A DNA stretch of 64,000 nucleotides from Paenibacillus_E qinlingensis_A (lineage in GTDB: Bacteria > Bacillota > Bacilli > Paenibacillales > NBRC-103111), in assembly GCF_031455095.1 (NCBI RefSeq), contig NZ_JAVDSB010000008.1, positions 124,001 to 188,000 on the forward strand. Reading direction: 5' to 3'. Every line of letters starts with the position of its first letter. The stretch's first letter is position 1. The position numbers were made by a program, and so were the translations under genes. Shown one piece after another: positions 48,432 to 57,548 of this stretch. Below the pieces are notes generated by a model. It was given only the letters and a program-made list of their open reading frames with translations, was not told the origin of the DNA and searched no databases.

Positions 48432-49861
48432 GTAAATCCGAAATCCAGAAGTTGGAATATGCCATTGATGAAATTAACGAGATTGCCAAAGGCTTTGGGC
48501 TCGACTTCTTTCCGATGCGATACGAAATTTGTCCAGCAGAAATCATCTACACCTTCGGTGCTTATGGGATGCCAACGCGATATAGTCACTGGAGCTTTGG
48601 TAAAAATTTTCATCGCATGAAGACACAGTACGATTTTGGGCTTAGTAAAATTTACGAATTGGTCATCAACTCCGACCCTTGCTATGCCTTCCTTTTGGAC
48701 GGGAATTCCTTAATTCAAAATAAACTGATCGTCGCTCACGTGTTGGCTCACTGCGACTTCTTCAAAAATAATGCCCGCTTCTCCAAAACGAATCGAAATA
48801 TGGTGGAAAGCATGTCAGCGACAGCCGAACGCATCCGGCAATATGAAATTGAGCATGGCATCGATGAGGTCGAACAATTCATAGATGCTGTTCTCGCTAT
48901 CCAAGAGCACATTGACCCTGTGCTAACGCTAACGTATGGTCAGTCTCGTAAACGCCAAGAGAATAATAAAGCGGCTACACCAGCGGTGCGAGGCGAAGCT
49001 ACCTATGGTTATGAAGATTTATGGGACTTAGATAGTCGTAATAAGCCACATGTCTCCTTGGATAAAGAAGAGACGAAGCGTTTTCCACCGAAGCCGGAGA
49101 AGGATATTCTTCTTTTTATAGAGGAACATGCTCCTTACATGGAAGACTGGCAAAGGGATATCCTGACCATGCTGCGTGATGAAATGCTCTACTTCTGGCC
49201 GCAACTCGAGACCAAAATCATGAACGAAGGCTGGGCTTCCTACTGGCATCAACACATCCTGCGTGAAATGGATCTGACCGAGGAAGAAACGATTGAATAC
49301 TCCAAACTGAACTCCTCTGTCGTCGTTCCTTCTCGCCACTCGCTGAATCCTTATTATTTAGGCGTCAAAATATTTGAGGACATCGAGAAGCGCTGGGATG
49401 CGCCGACAGATGAAGAAATTCGCAAATTCGGGCGAACGCCTGGTCAAGGCAGGAAGAAGATTTTCGAGGTGCGGGAATACGAGTCTGATACCTCTTTTAT
49501 CCGCAACTATTTGAATAAACCGCTGGTGGAAGAATTAGACCTGTATGTGTTTGAGAAGAAAGGGCCTGAGTGGAAAATCACAGATAAAACGTGGGAAAAT
49601 ACACGCGATCAGCTGATTTATTCCAGAGTGAATGGCGGCTTCCCTTACATTGTCGTGGAGGATGGGGATTACCAGCGTAACGGCGAGTTGTATTTGAAGC
49701 ATGCCTTCGAAGGTGTCGAGCTTGATTTGAAATATGTCGAACGGACGCTGCCATACATCTATAAACTGTGGGGCAAGACCATTCATATGCATACGGTAGT
49801 AGAGGATAAGCCGGTATTGTTTAGTTTTGATGGGAAGAAGCATCATCGTCGGTTTTTGTGA
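48428..49861 (+). CDS. spoVR: SpoVR family protein
   Basis: Protein of 477 residues. SpoVR landmarks are visible: DFFPMRYEICPAEIIYTFGAYGMPTRYSHWSFGK near the start, LLDGNSLIQNKLIVAHVLAHCDFFKNN, NEGWASYWH and the C-terminal YLKHAFEGVELDLKYVE. The protein is needed for normal spore cortex formation in Bacillus. Its GTG start overlaps the yhbH stop by 4 bases, so translation is coupled. A strong terminator follows. Confidence 0.95.
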   Translation: MSKSEIQKLEYAIDEINEIAKGFGLDFFPMRYEICPAEIIYTFGAYGMPTRYSHWSFGKNFHRMKTQYDFGLSKIYELVINSDPCYAFLLDGNSLIQNKLIVAHVLAHCDFFKNNARFSKTNRNMVESMSATAERIRQYEIEHGIDEVEQFIDAVLAIQEHIDPVLTLTYGQSRKRQENNKAATPAVRGEATYGYEDLWDLDSRNKPHVSLDKEETKRFPPKPEKDILLFIEEHAPYMEDWQRDILTMLRDEMLYFWPQLETKIMNEGWASYWHQHILREMDLTEEETIEYSKLNSSVVVPSRHSLNPYYLGVKIFEDIEKRWDAPTDEEIRKFGRTPGQGRKKIFEVREYESDTSFIRNYLNKPLVEELDLYVFEKKGPEWKITDKTWENTRDQLIYSRVNGGFPYIVVEDGDYQRNGELYLKHAFEGVELDLKYVERTLPYIYKLWGKTIHMHTVVEDKPVLFSFDGKKHHRRFL

Positions 49862-49864
49862 TCG

Positions 49865-49895
49865 AAAGCCTAACCCGGGAGGGTTGGGCTTTTTT
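49865..49895 (+). terminator. Terminator of the yhbH-spoVR operon
   Basis: AAAGCCTAACCC/GGGTTGGGCTTT stem with one G-T pair around a GGGA loop, followed by TTTTT. It lies 4 bases after the spoVR stop. Confidence 0.92.
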
Positions 49896-49966
49896 GCCCT
49901 AAGCATTGCTAACTCATATACCGATATAACAAATGTTGGATACTCACACTTATAAGGAGGGACTTC

Positions 49967-50143
49967 ATGGACATTTCAGCTGCATCAGTCATTCTTGCTC
50001 ACAATAATCTTTCCCAAGCTGTAGGGATCAGTGTTATGAAAATGGCCAAGGATCAGTTTACCGATCAAAGCCAGCAAATGATTCAAATGTTAGAACGTTC
50101 TGTACAGCCGAATTTAGGCGGAAATCTGGATATACGTGTTTAA
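49967..50143 (+). CDS. YjfB-like putative motility protein
   Basis: Small protein of 58 residues. The sequence follows the YjfB pattern: MDISAASVILAHNNLSQAVG at the start, a helical middle and the family's C-terminal VQPNLGGNLDIRV. AAGGAGG lies 7 bases upstream. YjfB in Bacillus belongs to the motility regulon, but its biochemical role is not known. It is a single gene between spoVR and a shared terminator. Confidence 0.88.
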   Translation: MDISAASVILAHNNLSQAVGISVMKMAKDQFTDQSQQMIQMLERSVQPNLGGNLDIRV

Positions 50144-50197
50144 AATAGGGTAATAAATAGGCTGCTAGATTAATCCTGCCTATATTCCTATCACAAT

Positions 50198-50230
50198 AAG
50201 CCCAACCTCTCCCTTGCAGAGGTTGGGCTT
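50198..50230. terminator. Bidirectional terminator after the YjfB-like gene
   Basis: Perfect 13-bp stem AAGCCCAACCTCT/AGAGGTTGGGCTT with a 7-base loop. The minus-strand ABC-2 operon converges on it. Its arm sequence resembles the terminator at 49865. Confidence 0.85.
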
Positions 50231-50266
50231 TCTACTTCTAGAAGACTCATAGCTTGCAAACTAGCG

Positions 50267-51370
50267 CTACTCCCACTTAAATGTGAACGTCGCCACGATG
50301 AACGATACGACTAACCAGATGGCTAGCATAAGACCTTCCTGCCAAAGATCGCCGATACCTGCACCCACGTTCATAATTTGTCGGAGAGCTGTACTGAGCT
50401 GGGTAATCGGGATCGATTTCACGATCGGCTGCAAGAACTCTGGCATGCTGGATACGGCGAAAAACACGCCGCCTAAGAACATCAGCGGGAATGAGATCAG
50501 CCCGGAGATCGGACCGACGCTCTCTGGGGTTTTGGCCACGCCAGCGATGATAAAACCGATGGACATGAACGTCAATGTACCCATGACGATAAACAACAAG
50601 AGCAGCCACCACGAGCCGTTCACTTGTGTCCCAAAAATTAAAGCACCTACCAGCAACACGATTAGGGCTTGTGCTGTGTTCATGATAAGGCGTGCGGTAA
50701 TCTGTGCGGCAATGAAGGTGGACGATGTCAGCGGTGTACTTTGCATCCGTCGCAACACACCACGCTCCCGCCAGGAAGCAATTTGCCCCGAGACGCCGTT
50801 CAAGTTGTTGGTCATAATCATCATCGCCAAAATGCCCGGCACCAAGAAATCGATATAACGGAGCTGCAATGCCTGCACGCCAACAGGTTCAATTTTTACG
50901 ACCGGAATGTAGTTAGATATTTGCTTGGAAACCGTATCTGCCACCTGACTGATCGTTTGAAGACCAATCTGCGCACTCTGTTGGTTCGTCTGATCATAAT
51001 AGACTTGCAAGAAGCTTGCCTTGGAGCTATCTGCTCCTTTTTTAGCTACAGCCTCACCGTAATTTTTCTGAATAATCACAACGAGCTTCTGATCACCGTG
51101 CTTCAGCTGCTCTAATGACTTATCCATGTCATCCGACGACTTCAGCTTCAGAATGCTATTCGTCTGAAGTGCCTCAACCATGATCCTAGATTCCGCACTC
51201 TGATCCTGGTCAATAACGACGCCATCAACGATGATTTCATTCCCTTTGCCCAGAAAGGAGCCAAGCATAATCATAAAGAATAACGGCATAAATAAGGTGA
51301 ATATGAGCACTTGTCGGTTGCGTACAAAAAAACGAAGCTGACTTAACGTTAATTGGATATAAGCATTCAT
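50267..51370 (-). CDS. ABC-2 type transporter permease
   Basis: Membrane protein of 367 residues. The first hydrophobic segment (VLIFTLFMPLFFMIMLGSFLG) is followed by a large extracytoplasmic region to about 175 and five more segments, the ABC2_membrane_3/YhgE-like plan. The region DFLVPGILAMMIMTNNLNGVSGQIASWRERGVLRRMQSTPL is typical of the coupling part. With the ATPase that overlaps it by 4 bases it forms an exporter, perhaps for a drug, lipid or peptide. No dedicated cargo gene is adjacent. Confidence 0.92.
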   Translation of the reverse strand: MNAYIQLTLSQLRFFVRNRQVLIFTLFMPLFFMIMLGSFLGKGNEIIVDGVVIDQDQSAESRIMVEALQTNSILKLKSSDDMDKSLEQLKHGDQKLVVIIQKNYGEAVAKKGADSSKASFLQVYYDQTNQQSAQIGLQTISQVADTVSKQISNYIPVVKIEPVGVQALQLRYIDFLVPGILAMMIMTNNLNGVSGQIASWRERGVLRRMQSTPLTSSTFIAAQITARLIMNTAQALIVLLVGALIFGTQVNGSWWLLLLFIVMGTLTFMSIGFIIAGVAKTPESVGPISGLISFPLMFLGGVFFAVSSMPEFLQPIVKSIPITQLSTALRQIMNVGAGIGDLWQEGLMLAIWLVVSFIVATFTFKWE

Positions 51371-52314
51371 TCCTCTTTCAAACTCCTTCCGGTCATGGAA
51401 ATAAACACATCTTCCAACGTAGCTGTACGCGTCTGCAAGTTTGTCAATTGCCAGCGACCGCCAGCGCTTTTTTCGATTAGATCTATCAATGATTCCTGCA
51501 GCTTATCTGTGTAGAGGACGAACACGTCCTTCCGAACATCAATTCCCTTAACTTCACGAACCGTGTGCAGCTCCTGAAGAACCGAAGCCTTATCGGTCTC
51601 CGCCAAGTCTTGAAGGCTGAACTCGATCGCGCTGTCCGACTGCAAGCTGCTCACTAAATTACGCGGTGTATCCAGCGCAACCACTTTCCCTTGATCCATT
51701 AAACAAATACGATCGCAAAGCACGTGCGCTTCTTCCATATAATGCGTGGAGAGCACAATCGTCTTACCTCGCTCCTTCAGCTTAAGAATAATCTCCCATA
51801 GCGTTCGTCTTGCTGTCGGGTCCAACCCGGTTGTCGGTTCGTCTAAGAAAATAACCTTAGGATCATTCAGAAGGGCAAGCCCAATGGCAAGTCTCTGCTT
51901 CTGCCCACCAGATAAATGCTTGACACGACCATTCTTTTTATCCGTCAACGTCATATCTTCTAACAGCGGCTTAATCGGAACCGAGCTCGGGTAGAAGCTG
52001 GCATACATGCGCATAATTTCCTCAACCGTCAACAACTCGAATAGGGAAGTGGATTGCAATTGAACACCTATGACTTCCTTCACCTTGTTCAAATCCTTCT
52101 GCGTATCAAAACCCGCTACAATCGCACGACCGCCGTCAGGCTTCCGCAGCCCTTCAATCATCTCCATCGTCGTCGTTTTTCCAGCACCATTAGGACCGAG
52201 CAAGCCAAATACCTCGCCTTGAAAAACTTGAAAATTAACCCCTCGCACAGCTTGGAAGGTTCCATAGTTTTTAATTAAACCATCCGCTTCAATAACAATC
52301 TGTGAAGACTCCAT
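51367..52314 (-). CDS. ABC-2 exporter ATP-binding protein
   Basis: ATPase of 315 residues. Walker A GPNGAGKTT, Q-loop VQLQSTSLFELLTV, signature LSGGQKQRLAIGLAL, Walker B VIFLDEPTTGLDP and switch STHYMEEAHVL are intact. The C-terminal ~90 residues form the DUF4162-type extension of drug exporter ATPases. The ATG at 52314 lies 8 bases after GGAGGGGG; the TTG at 52338 is upstream of the site. Confidence 0.94.
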   Translation of the reverse strand: MESSQIVIEADGLIKNYGTFQAVRGVNFQVFQGEVFGLLGPNGAGKTTTMEMIEGLRKPDGGRAIVAGFDTQKDLNKVKEVIGVQLQSTSLFELLTVEEIMRMYASFYPSSVPIKPLLEDMTLTDKKNGRVKHLSGGQKQRLAIGLALLNDPKVIFLDEPTTGLDPTARRTLWEIILKLKERGKTIVLSTHYMEEAHVLCDRICLMDQGKVVALDTPRNLVSSLQSDSAIEFSLQDLAETDKASVLQELHTVREVKGIDVRKDVFVLYTDKLQESLIDLIEKSAGGRWQLTNLQTRTATLEDVFISMTGRSLKEE

Positions 52315-52559
52315 AACGCTAGCCCCCTCCGCTTCCAAATTTTGCTTAACTTAACCTATCATATACCAAATGCATGCGCAGTTGCACTTTCTCATTTATA
52401 GTTCAACGCTTGGACACCTACATGAAATATCTACTGACAGAACTAGTGGAATTCCGACACCGTCAATCGACGAACTTATTGAGAAAGGTGTGATAATCTT
52501 AATTTCTACTTAATAAGATAACCTATATCTGAATACGAACCAGAAGGAGATGTGTTGTA

Positions 52560-52772
52560 GTGAGAATGAACATTTTATTTAATAAGAAGCCGATTTCTGT
52601 TAATTTTGTCGGCACCGACCACAAGTTAATTCCTTCTTTGATCAACGCACTTCGCCATAACAAATTCACCACCATGAATTTAGTTAACTCGTTAGAGCGA
52701 GTAGATTTATTTAGCTCTGAAGCGATTTTATATGCTAAAGATGGAAATAAGGCTCGTATTCCAATTTTCTAA
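52560..52772 (+). CDS. Small protein of unknown function
   Basis: Peptide of 70 residues with a GTG start 10 bases after AAGGAG and a terminator 30 bases after the stop, so it is a plausible monocistronic gene. It is basic and shows no signal, membrane segment or known motif (MRMNILFNKKPISVNFVG at the start). I do not recognise it. Confidence 0.6.
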   Translation: MRMNILFNKKPISVNFVGTDHKLIPSLINALRHNKFTTMNLVNSLERVDLFSSEAILYAKDGNKARIPIF

Positions 52773-52801
52773 TCTTTGGCATACATAGATGGTTTAAGGT
52801 C

Positions 52802-52842
52802 AACACCCCCGAATGGTAGATTCCTTCGGAGGTGTTTTTTTT
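52802..52842 (+). terminator. Terminator of the small gene
   Basis: AACACC/GGTGTT outer stem and CCGAA/TTCGG-like inner pairing, followed by a run of eight T. Confidence 0.8.
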
Positions 52843-52932
52843 CGTAGACTAATAGCCTAACTAGGCATATCCTCTCTCCATTTTTCATAGACTAATAGAA
52901 ACAACACCATTACAGCTGGGATGGAGAACGCT

Positions 52933-53733
52933 ATGTACCTTATCCGCCTTTTCAAAGCACATGCTGCTCAGCTACTAATCTATCTACTTATCGTCATTAT
53001 CAGTTTCGTATGGACCTTAATCTGGGGGCTTCACTTTCAGAGCACTACCCAACCGCTTCCTCCAAAGACAACTGCCGCGTATAGCATCAAACCTGCAACG
53101 AATGGTGTGAGCCTTCACGTCATTCAAACCTCCCCAGAGAACATTGGGCTCAAAGCTATCCAAGCCAATGTGACCGAACGAGCTGACAATGGGATTAATG
53201 GCGGGTTCTTCTGGCAAGGGTACTTGCTCAGCATCGCTGTAACCAATGATCTCCCAGTGAAAGGCCAACCTGGCGATTATGGCTCAGGCTGGTACAATAC
53301 GGATCGCAAACGAGGGACGTTGGTGTGGGATGAGAAGGCGCAAACTTTTACCGTCCAAGTCGTCGAAAATGCAAGTGAACTCAAGGTCATGGATCGCACC
53401 CGATATTGGGCGCAGGGAGGTGTCAGCATGGGGCTTACGAATCCATTGGGCTGGGCAGATCAGGCGATCTCGGAAGAAATGCCTGTCATCAACGAAAAGC
53501 GCATGCGATCCGGCATCGTGTATGATCGAATGAACAACGTGTATCTCGTCGTCGCGCCTACCCCTTGTACAGGCGAAGAGTTCCGAACAGCGGTGCAAGA
53601 ACAAGTAGGCGAGAAGCAATTGGTGGACGGGCTTTTCCTTGACGGAGATGGTTCTTCACAACTGAAGGTTGCGAATTACTTATTGCCAGGTGATCACCGC
53701 GAGGTATATCAAATGATTGCTTTATTGCAGTAA
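52933..53733 (+). CDS. Phosphodiester glycosidase-like (NAGPA) membrane-anchored protein
   Basis: Protein of 266 residues. A membrane segment at about 14-32 anchors it, with the rest outside. The NAGPA-type domain shows GINGGFFWQGYLLSIAVTNDLPV, WAQGGVSMGLTNP, and the C-terminal LVDGLFLDGDGSSQL that holds the conserved acidic residues. Family members act on phosphodiester-linked sugars, for example in cell wall polymers or exopolysaccharide. GGAG lies 7 bases before the ATG at 52933; the ATG at 52921 lacks a site. It is a single gene. Confidence 0.82.
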   Translation: MYLIRLFKAHAAQLLIYLLIVIISFVWTLIWGLHFQSTTQPLPPKTTAAYSIKPATNGVSLHVIQTSPENIGLKAIQANVTERADNGINGGFFWQGYLLSIAVTNDLPVKGQPGDYGSGWYNTDRKRGTLVWDEKAQTFTVQVVENASELKVMDRTRYWAQGGVSMGLTNPLGWADQAISEEMPVINEKRMRSGIVYDRMNNVYLVVAPTPCTGEEFRTAVQEQVGEKQLVDGLFLDGDGSSQLKVANYLLPGDHREVYQMIALLQ

Positions 53734-53805
53734 GGGGAGGGGGGCGGCTGAATTTGAGACGTCGAAAAGTGCGCGCTCAGACTCCTAATCCCCCCACCAG
53801 ATACG

Positions 53806-53846
53806 AAAAAAAAGAGGAAACCCCGCACAAACGGGCGTTTCCTCTT
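53806..53846 (-). terminator. Terminator of the aldo/keto reductase gene
   Basis: AAGAGGAAAC/GTTTCCTCTT with inner CCG/CGG, followed on the minus strand by a run of seven T (53812-53806). It lies 17 bases after the stop. Confidence 0.88.
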
Positions 53847-53862
53847 GCTAATTAATAACATA

Positions 53863-54702
53863 CTAGAACGTTACATGATCCGGATCCGGACCAATACGCT
53901 TGTTGATATTCAACGCATCAATCAGAGCTATATCTTCTGCGCTCAGCTCAAAATCGAAAATGTCCGCATTCTCCCGAATCCGATGCTCTGTGACCGACTT
54001 CGGAATCGTCACAACACCGTGCTGAATGTCCCAGCGCAGCACGATTTGTGCGGCTGATTTGCCGTATTTAGCAGCAAGCTGCGCCAATTCAGGCTGATTC
54101 AGCTTCCCCTGCATAAGCGGGCTCCACGCTTCTAGTTGAATACCCCGATCACGTGTGAACGTGAGCAGCTCCTTTTGCGATAGCTCCGGATGATACTCCA
54201 CTTGATTCACCGCAGGAACAACCCCCGTATCCTCTATCACATGTTCCAAATGAGAGATTTGGAAGTTGCTCACGCCAATCGCGCGAACATGCCCCTCCTT
54301 GTAGAGGTGGACGAGCGCTTTCCAAGTCTCACGGTACGTGGCGGACACGGCCCAGTGGACCAAGTAAAGATCAATCGTCTCCAAACCGAGTCGCTTGCGG
54401 CTTGCTTCAAATGCTTGCAGCGTAGACTCGTAGCCTTGATCTGCATTCCACACTTTCGTCGTGATGAAAATATCCTCACGCGGCACACCACTTTGGCGCA
54501 ATCCCTGTCCAACGCCTTCTTCGTTGCGATAGACAGCAGCTGTATCAATGCTTCGATAGCCTAATTGTAGGGCAGTTTGAACCGCTCCAATGACCTCTTG
54601 ACCTTCTTTGCTTTTATAAACACCGAGCCCCAGCCAAGGCATATGTACACCATTATTGAGCGTAACTCCAGCTGTGAATGCTTGATTCGATTGTGTTGAC
54701 AA
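53863..54702 (-). CDS. Aldo/keto reductase
   Basis: NADPH-dependent reductase of about 279 residues, (beta/alpha)8 barrel. The catalytic Asp and Tyr are in YRSIDTAAVYRNEEGVG, the Lys in FITTKVWN and the His in LYLVHW. The C-terminal IPKSVTEHRIRENADIFDFEL binds the cofactor phosphate. It is similar to YvgN/2,5-diketogluconate reductase-type enzymes that detoxify methylglyoxal and other carbonyls. A TTG at 54702 lies 9 bases after GGAGG; the TTG at 54711 abuts it. Confidence 0.93.
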   Translation of the reverse strand: MSTQSNQAFTAGVTLNNGVHMPWLGLGVYKSKEGQEVIGAVQTALQLGYRSIDTAAVYRNEEGVGQGLRQSGVPREDIFITTKVWNADQGYESTLQAFEASRKRLGLETIDLYLVHWAVSATYRETWKALVHLYKEGHVRAIGVSNFQISHLEHVIEDTGVVPAVNQVEYHPELSQKELLTFTRDRGIQLEAWSPLMQGKLNQPELAQLAAKYGKSAAQIVLRWDIQHGVVTIPKSVTEHRIRENADIFDFELSAEDIALIDALNINKRIGPDPDHVTF

Positions 54703-54841
54703 TGCTAACAACCTCCATCGGAATAAGATTAGTATGAGCGCATCTTTACCGTGTAGCTCCCATTAATCATACCATCGAAGTCGGATATAGCACAATTTGT
54801 GCGAAAATGAGACGGACACCAGCAGTTCATTAACGATCTGC

Positions 54842-56302
54842 TTAGTTTTGATGAGCGTGGATTAGATCCATTTTCAACTGCCATAACGCAGTACTCAAAT
54901 TGACACGATAACCTTCAGGATTTAGCATCCGTAGATATTGCGGCCAAACGGTCTGCATTTGCTCAGCATGATAATCGCGAATCCTTTCCAAGGTAGGAAG
55001 CTCATAGACTAGCTTGCCACCCTCGAAAATCGGTTTCAACAACGGAATCGCCTCATAATCCTCAATAAATTTGAACAGATACGGATGGATGGGGTCGAAC
55101 AACTTGATTCGCTGTCCTTCCCGAATATCCACCTCATCTTGTAAAGCCAAATAATCAGCCTCTGCTTTGCCCGTCGCCTTATTCATAATCCGGTAGGCTT
55201 CCTTGAAGCCTGGATTCGTCACTTTCTCCGGGTTGCCCGATATCTTAATGACCGGCACCAGCGTGCCGTCCTTCTCACGGGCAACGAGCTTATACACCCC
55301 GCCCAGCGCGGGCTGGTCTGCCGCTGTAATCAGCTGGGTCCCGATGCCCCAGCTGTCGATCTTAGCCCCCTGGGCTTTCAGCCCGGCGATGATGTGCTCA
55401 TCCAAGTCATTGGATGCCACAATCTTCACCTCCGGAAAGCCCGCCTCATCCAGCATGCGCCGCGCCTGCTGGGATAAGTACGCCAAATCGCCGCTGTCGA
55501 GGCGAATGGCGTTCAAGCGCTTGCCGCGGCTCGCGAGCAGCCGCGCCGTAGCAATAGCGTTCGGCACGCCGCTGCGCAGCGTGTCGTAGGTGTCCACGAG
55601 CAGCGTCACCTGCTCGGGCAGGGCCTCAGCATACGCACGGAAGGCTTCCGCCTCCGTGTCGTGGGCCTGCACCCATGCGTGCGCGTGGGTGCCTTTCGTC
55701 GGGATGCCGAACAGCATCCCGGCTCGCAAGTTGGATGTCGCGTGGAACCCCGCGATATAAGCGGCTCTTGCGCCCCAAATGGCGGCGTCAGCCTCTTGGG
55801 CGCGGCGTGTGCCGAACTCCATCAGCACATCGTGTGGAGCAACGCCTTTCATACGCGAGGCTTTTGTCGCAATGAGCGTCTGGAAATTTACGAAGTTGAG
55901 AATCGCCGTCTCCACGAGCTGTGCTTCAAAAATACGGCCAACCACACGTACAAGCGGCACATTCGGAAAAACAAGTGTTCCCTCGGGTACGGCTTGAATA
56001 TCCCCATTGAAGGTAAAAGCACGAAGTTCATCCAGGAACTCTTCCTTATAGTTCTCCTCTTGCTCACGCAAATAAGCGATTTCTTCCTCACCGAAATGCA
56101 GGTTTTGCACGTAATGAATGACTCGTTCCAGCCCAGCGGAGACGGCATATCCTCCGTCAAATGGCAGCTTGCGGAAATACACCTCAAACACAGCCCTCTC
56201 TGTATGTGTCCCTTTTAACCAGTGGGCATACATCATATTAATCTGATATTTATCCGTGTGTAATGTTAAGTTAGTCACCGCATCCATGGCGTGCCATTTC
56301 AT
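54842..56302 (-). CDS. pncB: Nicotinate phosphoribosyltransferase
   Basis: Enzyme of 486 residues that joins nicotinate and PRPP to nicotinate mononucleotide with ATP hydrolysis, the first committed step of the Preiss-Handler NAD salvage pathway. Characteristic stretches are LHTDKYQINMMYAHWLKG at the N-terminus, FGTRRAQEADAAIWGARAAYIAGF, FGIPTKGTHAHAWV (the phosphorylated His loop), LDSGDLAYLSQ and SNDLDEHII. The ATG at 56302 lies 9 bases after AAGG. It follows the nicotinamidase gene, which makes its substrate, by 48 bases on the same strand. Confidence 0.96.
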   Translation of the reverse strand: MKWHAMDAVTNLTLHTDKYQINMMYAHWLKGTHTERAVFEVYFRKLPFDGGYAVSAGLERVIHYVQNLHFGEEEIAYLREQEENYKEEFLDELRAFTFNGDIQAVPEGTLVFPNVPLVRVVGRIFEAQLVETAILNFVNFQTLIATKASRMKGVAPHDVLMEFGTRRAQEADAAIWGARAAYIAGFHATSNLRAGMLFGIPTKGTHAHAWVQAHDTEAEAFRAYAEALPEQVTLLVDTYDTLRSGVPNAIATARLLASRGKRLNAIRLDSGDLAYLSQQARRMLDEAGFPEVKIVASNDLDEHIIAGLKAQGAKIDSWGIGTQLITAADQPALGGVYKLVAREKDGTLVPVIKISGNPEKVTNPGFKEAYRIMNKATGKAEADYLALQDEVDIREGQRIKLFDPIHPYLFKFIEDYEAIPLLKPIFEGGKLVYELPTLERIRDYHAEQMQTVWPQYLRMLNPEGYRVNLSTALWQLKMDLIHAHQN

Positions 56303-56350
56303 TGTATTCATCCTTTCCATCGCGCATTAGCTCATCTAATGCTTCTTCCC

Positions 56351-56899
56351 TTAATTTTTCCAATCCCGAACAACCTTAGCCCCTAGTGTACTAGTAAAAT
56401 GACGCAATGCCCAGTCATGACCTACTGCATCAAAGCTAGCGACCGCATCCTCATGGATGATCAGGGAAAAACCTTTATTATACGCATCCACCGCTGTATG
56501 TAAGACACAAATATCTGTACACACGCCCACGAGATGAAGCTCCTGAATACCTCTAGCTCTAAGCTGCAGCTCCAAATCTGTCCCGCAAAAAGCACTGTAT
56601 CTCGTTTTGTCCATCCAATAGATATCTGATCTATGCGCTTCATGCACTTCTTTTAACTCGCCAAAAAGCTCTCTACCCTCGGTATCACGTATATTGTGGG
56701 GTGGAAACAAGGCCGTTTCCGGGTGAAACGGATCTCCTTCCTCATGCAAATCTACAGCCATCACAACAAAATCCTGATGGGCAAGAAAGCGATTAGCAAG
56801 CTTGCAAATCCGCGCCTCAATGGCAACCGCAGGATCGCCGCAAGGCAGCTTTCCAATTACAAAATCCACCGTATAATCAATCACAATAAAAGCTTTCAT
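56351..56899 (-). CDS. pncA: Nicotinamidase (isochorismatase-family cysteine hydrolase)
   Basis: Enzyme of 182 residues that deamidates nicotinamide to nicotinate. The catalytic triad is visible as D8 in IVIDYTVDF, the Lys in MDKTRYSAF and the Cys in LVGVCTDICV. AAGGAG lies 11 bases before the ATG at 56899; a longer frame to 57016 lacks a site and family similarity. It is encoded directly upstream of pncB, so the pair forms an NAD salvage operon. Confidence 0.92.
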   Translation of the reverse strand: MKAFIVIDYTVDFVIGKLPCGDPAVAIEARICKLANRFLAHQDFVVMAVDLHEEGDPFHPETALFPPHNIRDTEGRELFGELKEVHEAHRSDIYWMDKTRYSAFCGTDLELQLRARGIQELHLVGVCTDICVLHTAVDAYNKGFSLIIHEDAVASFDAVGHDWALRHFTSTLGAKVVRDWKN

Positions 56900-57089
56900 A
56901 TACCTCAACTCCTTATATTGTATATCTAATATTATTATAATGACTTTATCAATCAGCAAAAAGAGAAGCCTAACTTCATAATGACAGCTGAGGCGCTTGA
57001 TCGCAAACGGAGTCATTCATTTCATTAATTCATTTTGATATTATCATTATGACATGTTTGATTCGAATTATCAATAGGTATTTTTGTCG

Positions 57090-57410
57090 TTATTGGGAGT
57101 CCGGATATAGGTTGGCGTAATTAATGAGAATCGTCATAAATCCAAGGGCAACGAATGAGAAAAACGCCATGAAAGATAAATGGAAGACATTAGGAAATAC
57201 AATGAATACAGTGCCTGTGGCCACACAAACCCAGTTCTGCCACATATGTTTTCCTGTTTTTCCTAAAGCTAACATCGAACTTACAAATTGCAGACTTCCG
57301 AACAGAGCACAGGTGAAAAGCGCATTCGTTACATCTCCAAATCCAAACACCCAAGGAGTCATCAAAAACCAAAGACCCATGAGTGCTGATAAACTATTTT
57401 TGAGATACAT
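57090..57410 (-). CDS. SPW repeat membrane protein
   Basis: Protein of 106 residues with four hydrophobic segments. The SPW-type motif is present as GLWFLMTPWVFGFGD and, in weaker form, NWVCVATGTVFIVFPNVF. Family members are small integral membrane proteins of unknown role. The ATG at 57410 lies 10 bases after GGAGG. Confidence 0.85.
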   Translation of the reverse strand: MYLKNSLSALMGLWFLMTPWVFGFGDVTNALFTCALFGSLQFVSSMLALGKTGKHMWQNWVCVATGTVFIVFPNVFHLSFMAFFSFVALGFMTILINYANLYPDSQ

Positions 57411-57481
57411 ACCGATCACACCTCCTACATGCGGGATGTTACAGTATATGCAAACGCTTTCAGTAACGTGTTAGTCGAAAA

Positions 57482-57514
57482 GCCTTCAGATCACCTGAAT
57501 CGGCAACTGAAGGC
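57482..57514. terminator. Terminator between the SPW and DUF3298-type genes
   Basis: GCCTTCAG/CTGAAGGC stem with a 17-base loop, followed by TTTT on the minus strand and ATATTTTT on the plus strand. It lies 35 bases after the stop of the secreted protein gene. Confidence 0.75.
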
Positions 57515-57548
57515 ATATTTTTACTGAATATTCCTGTTATTTATTCGG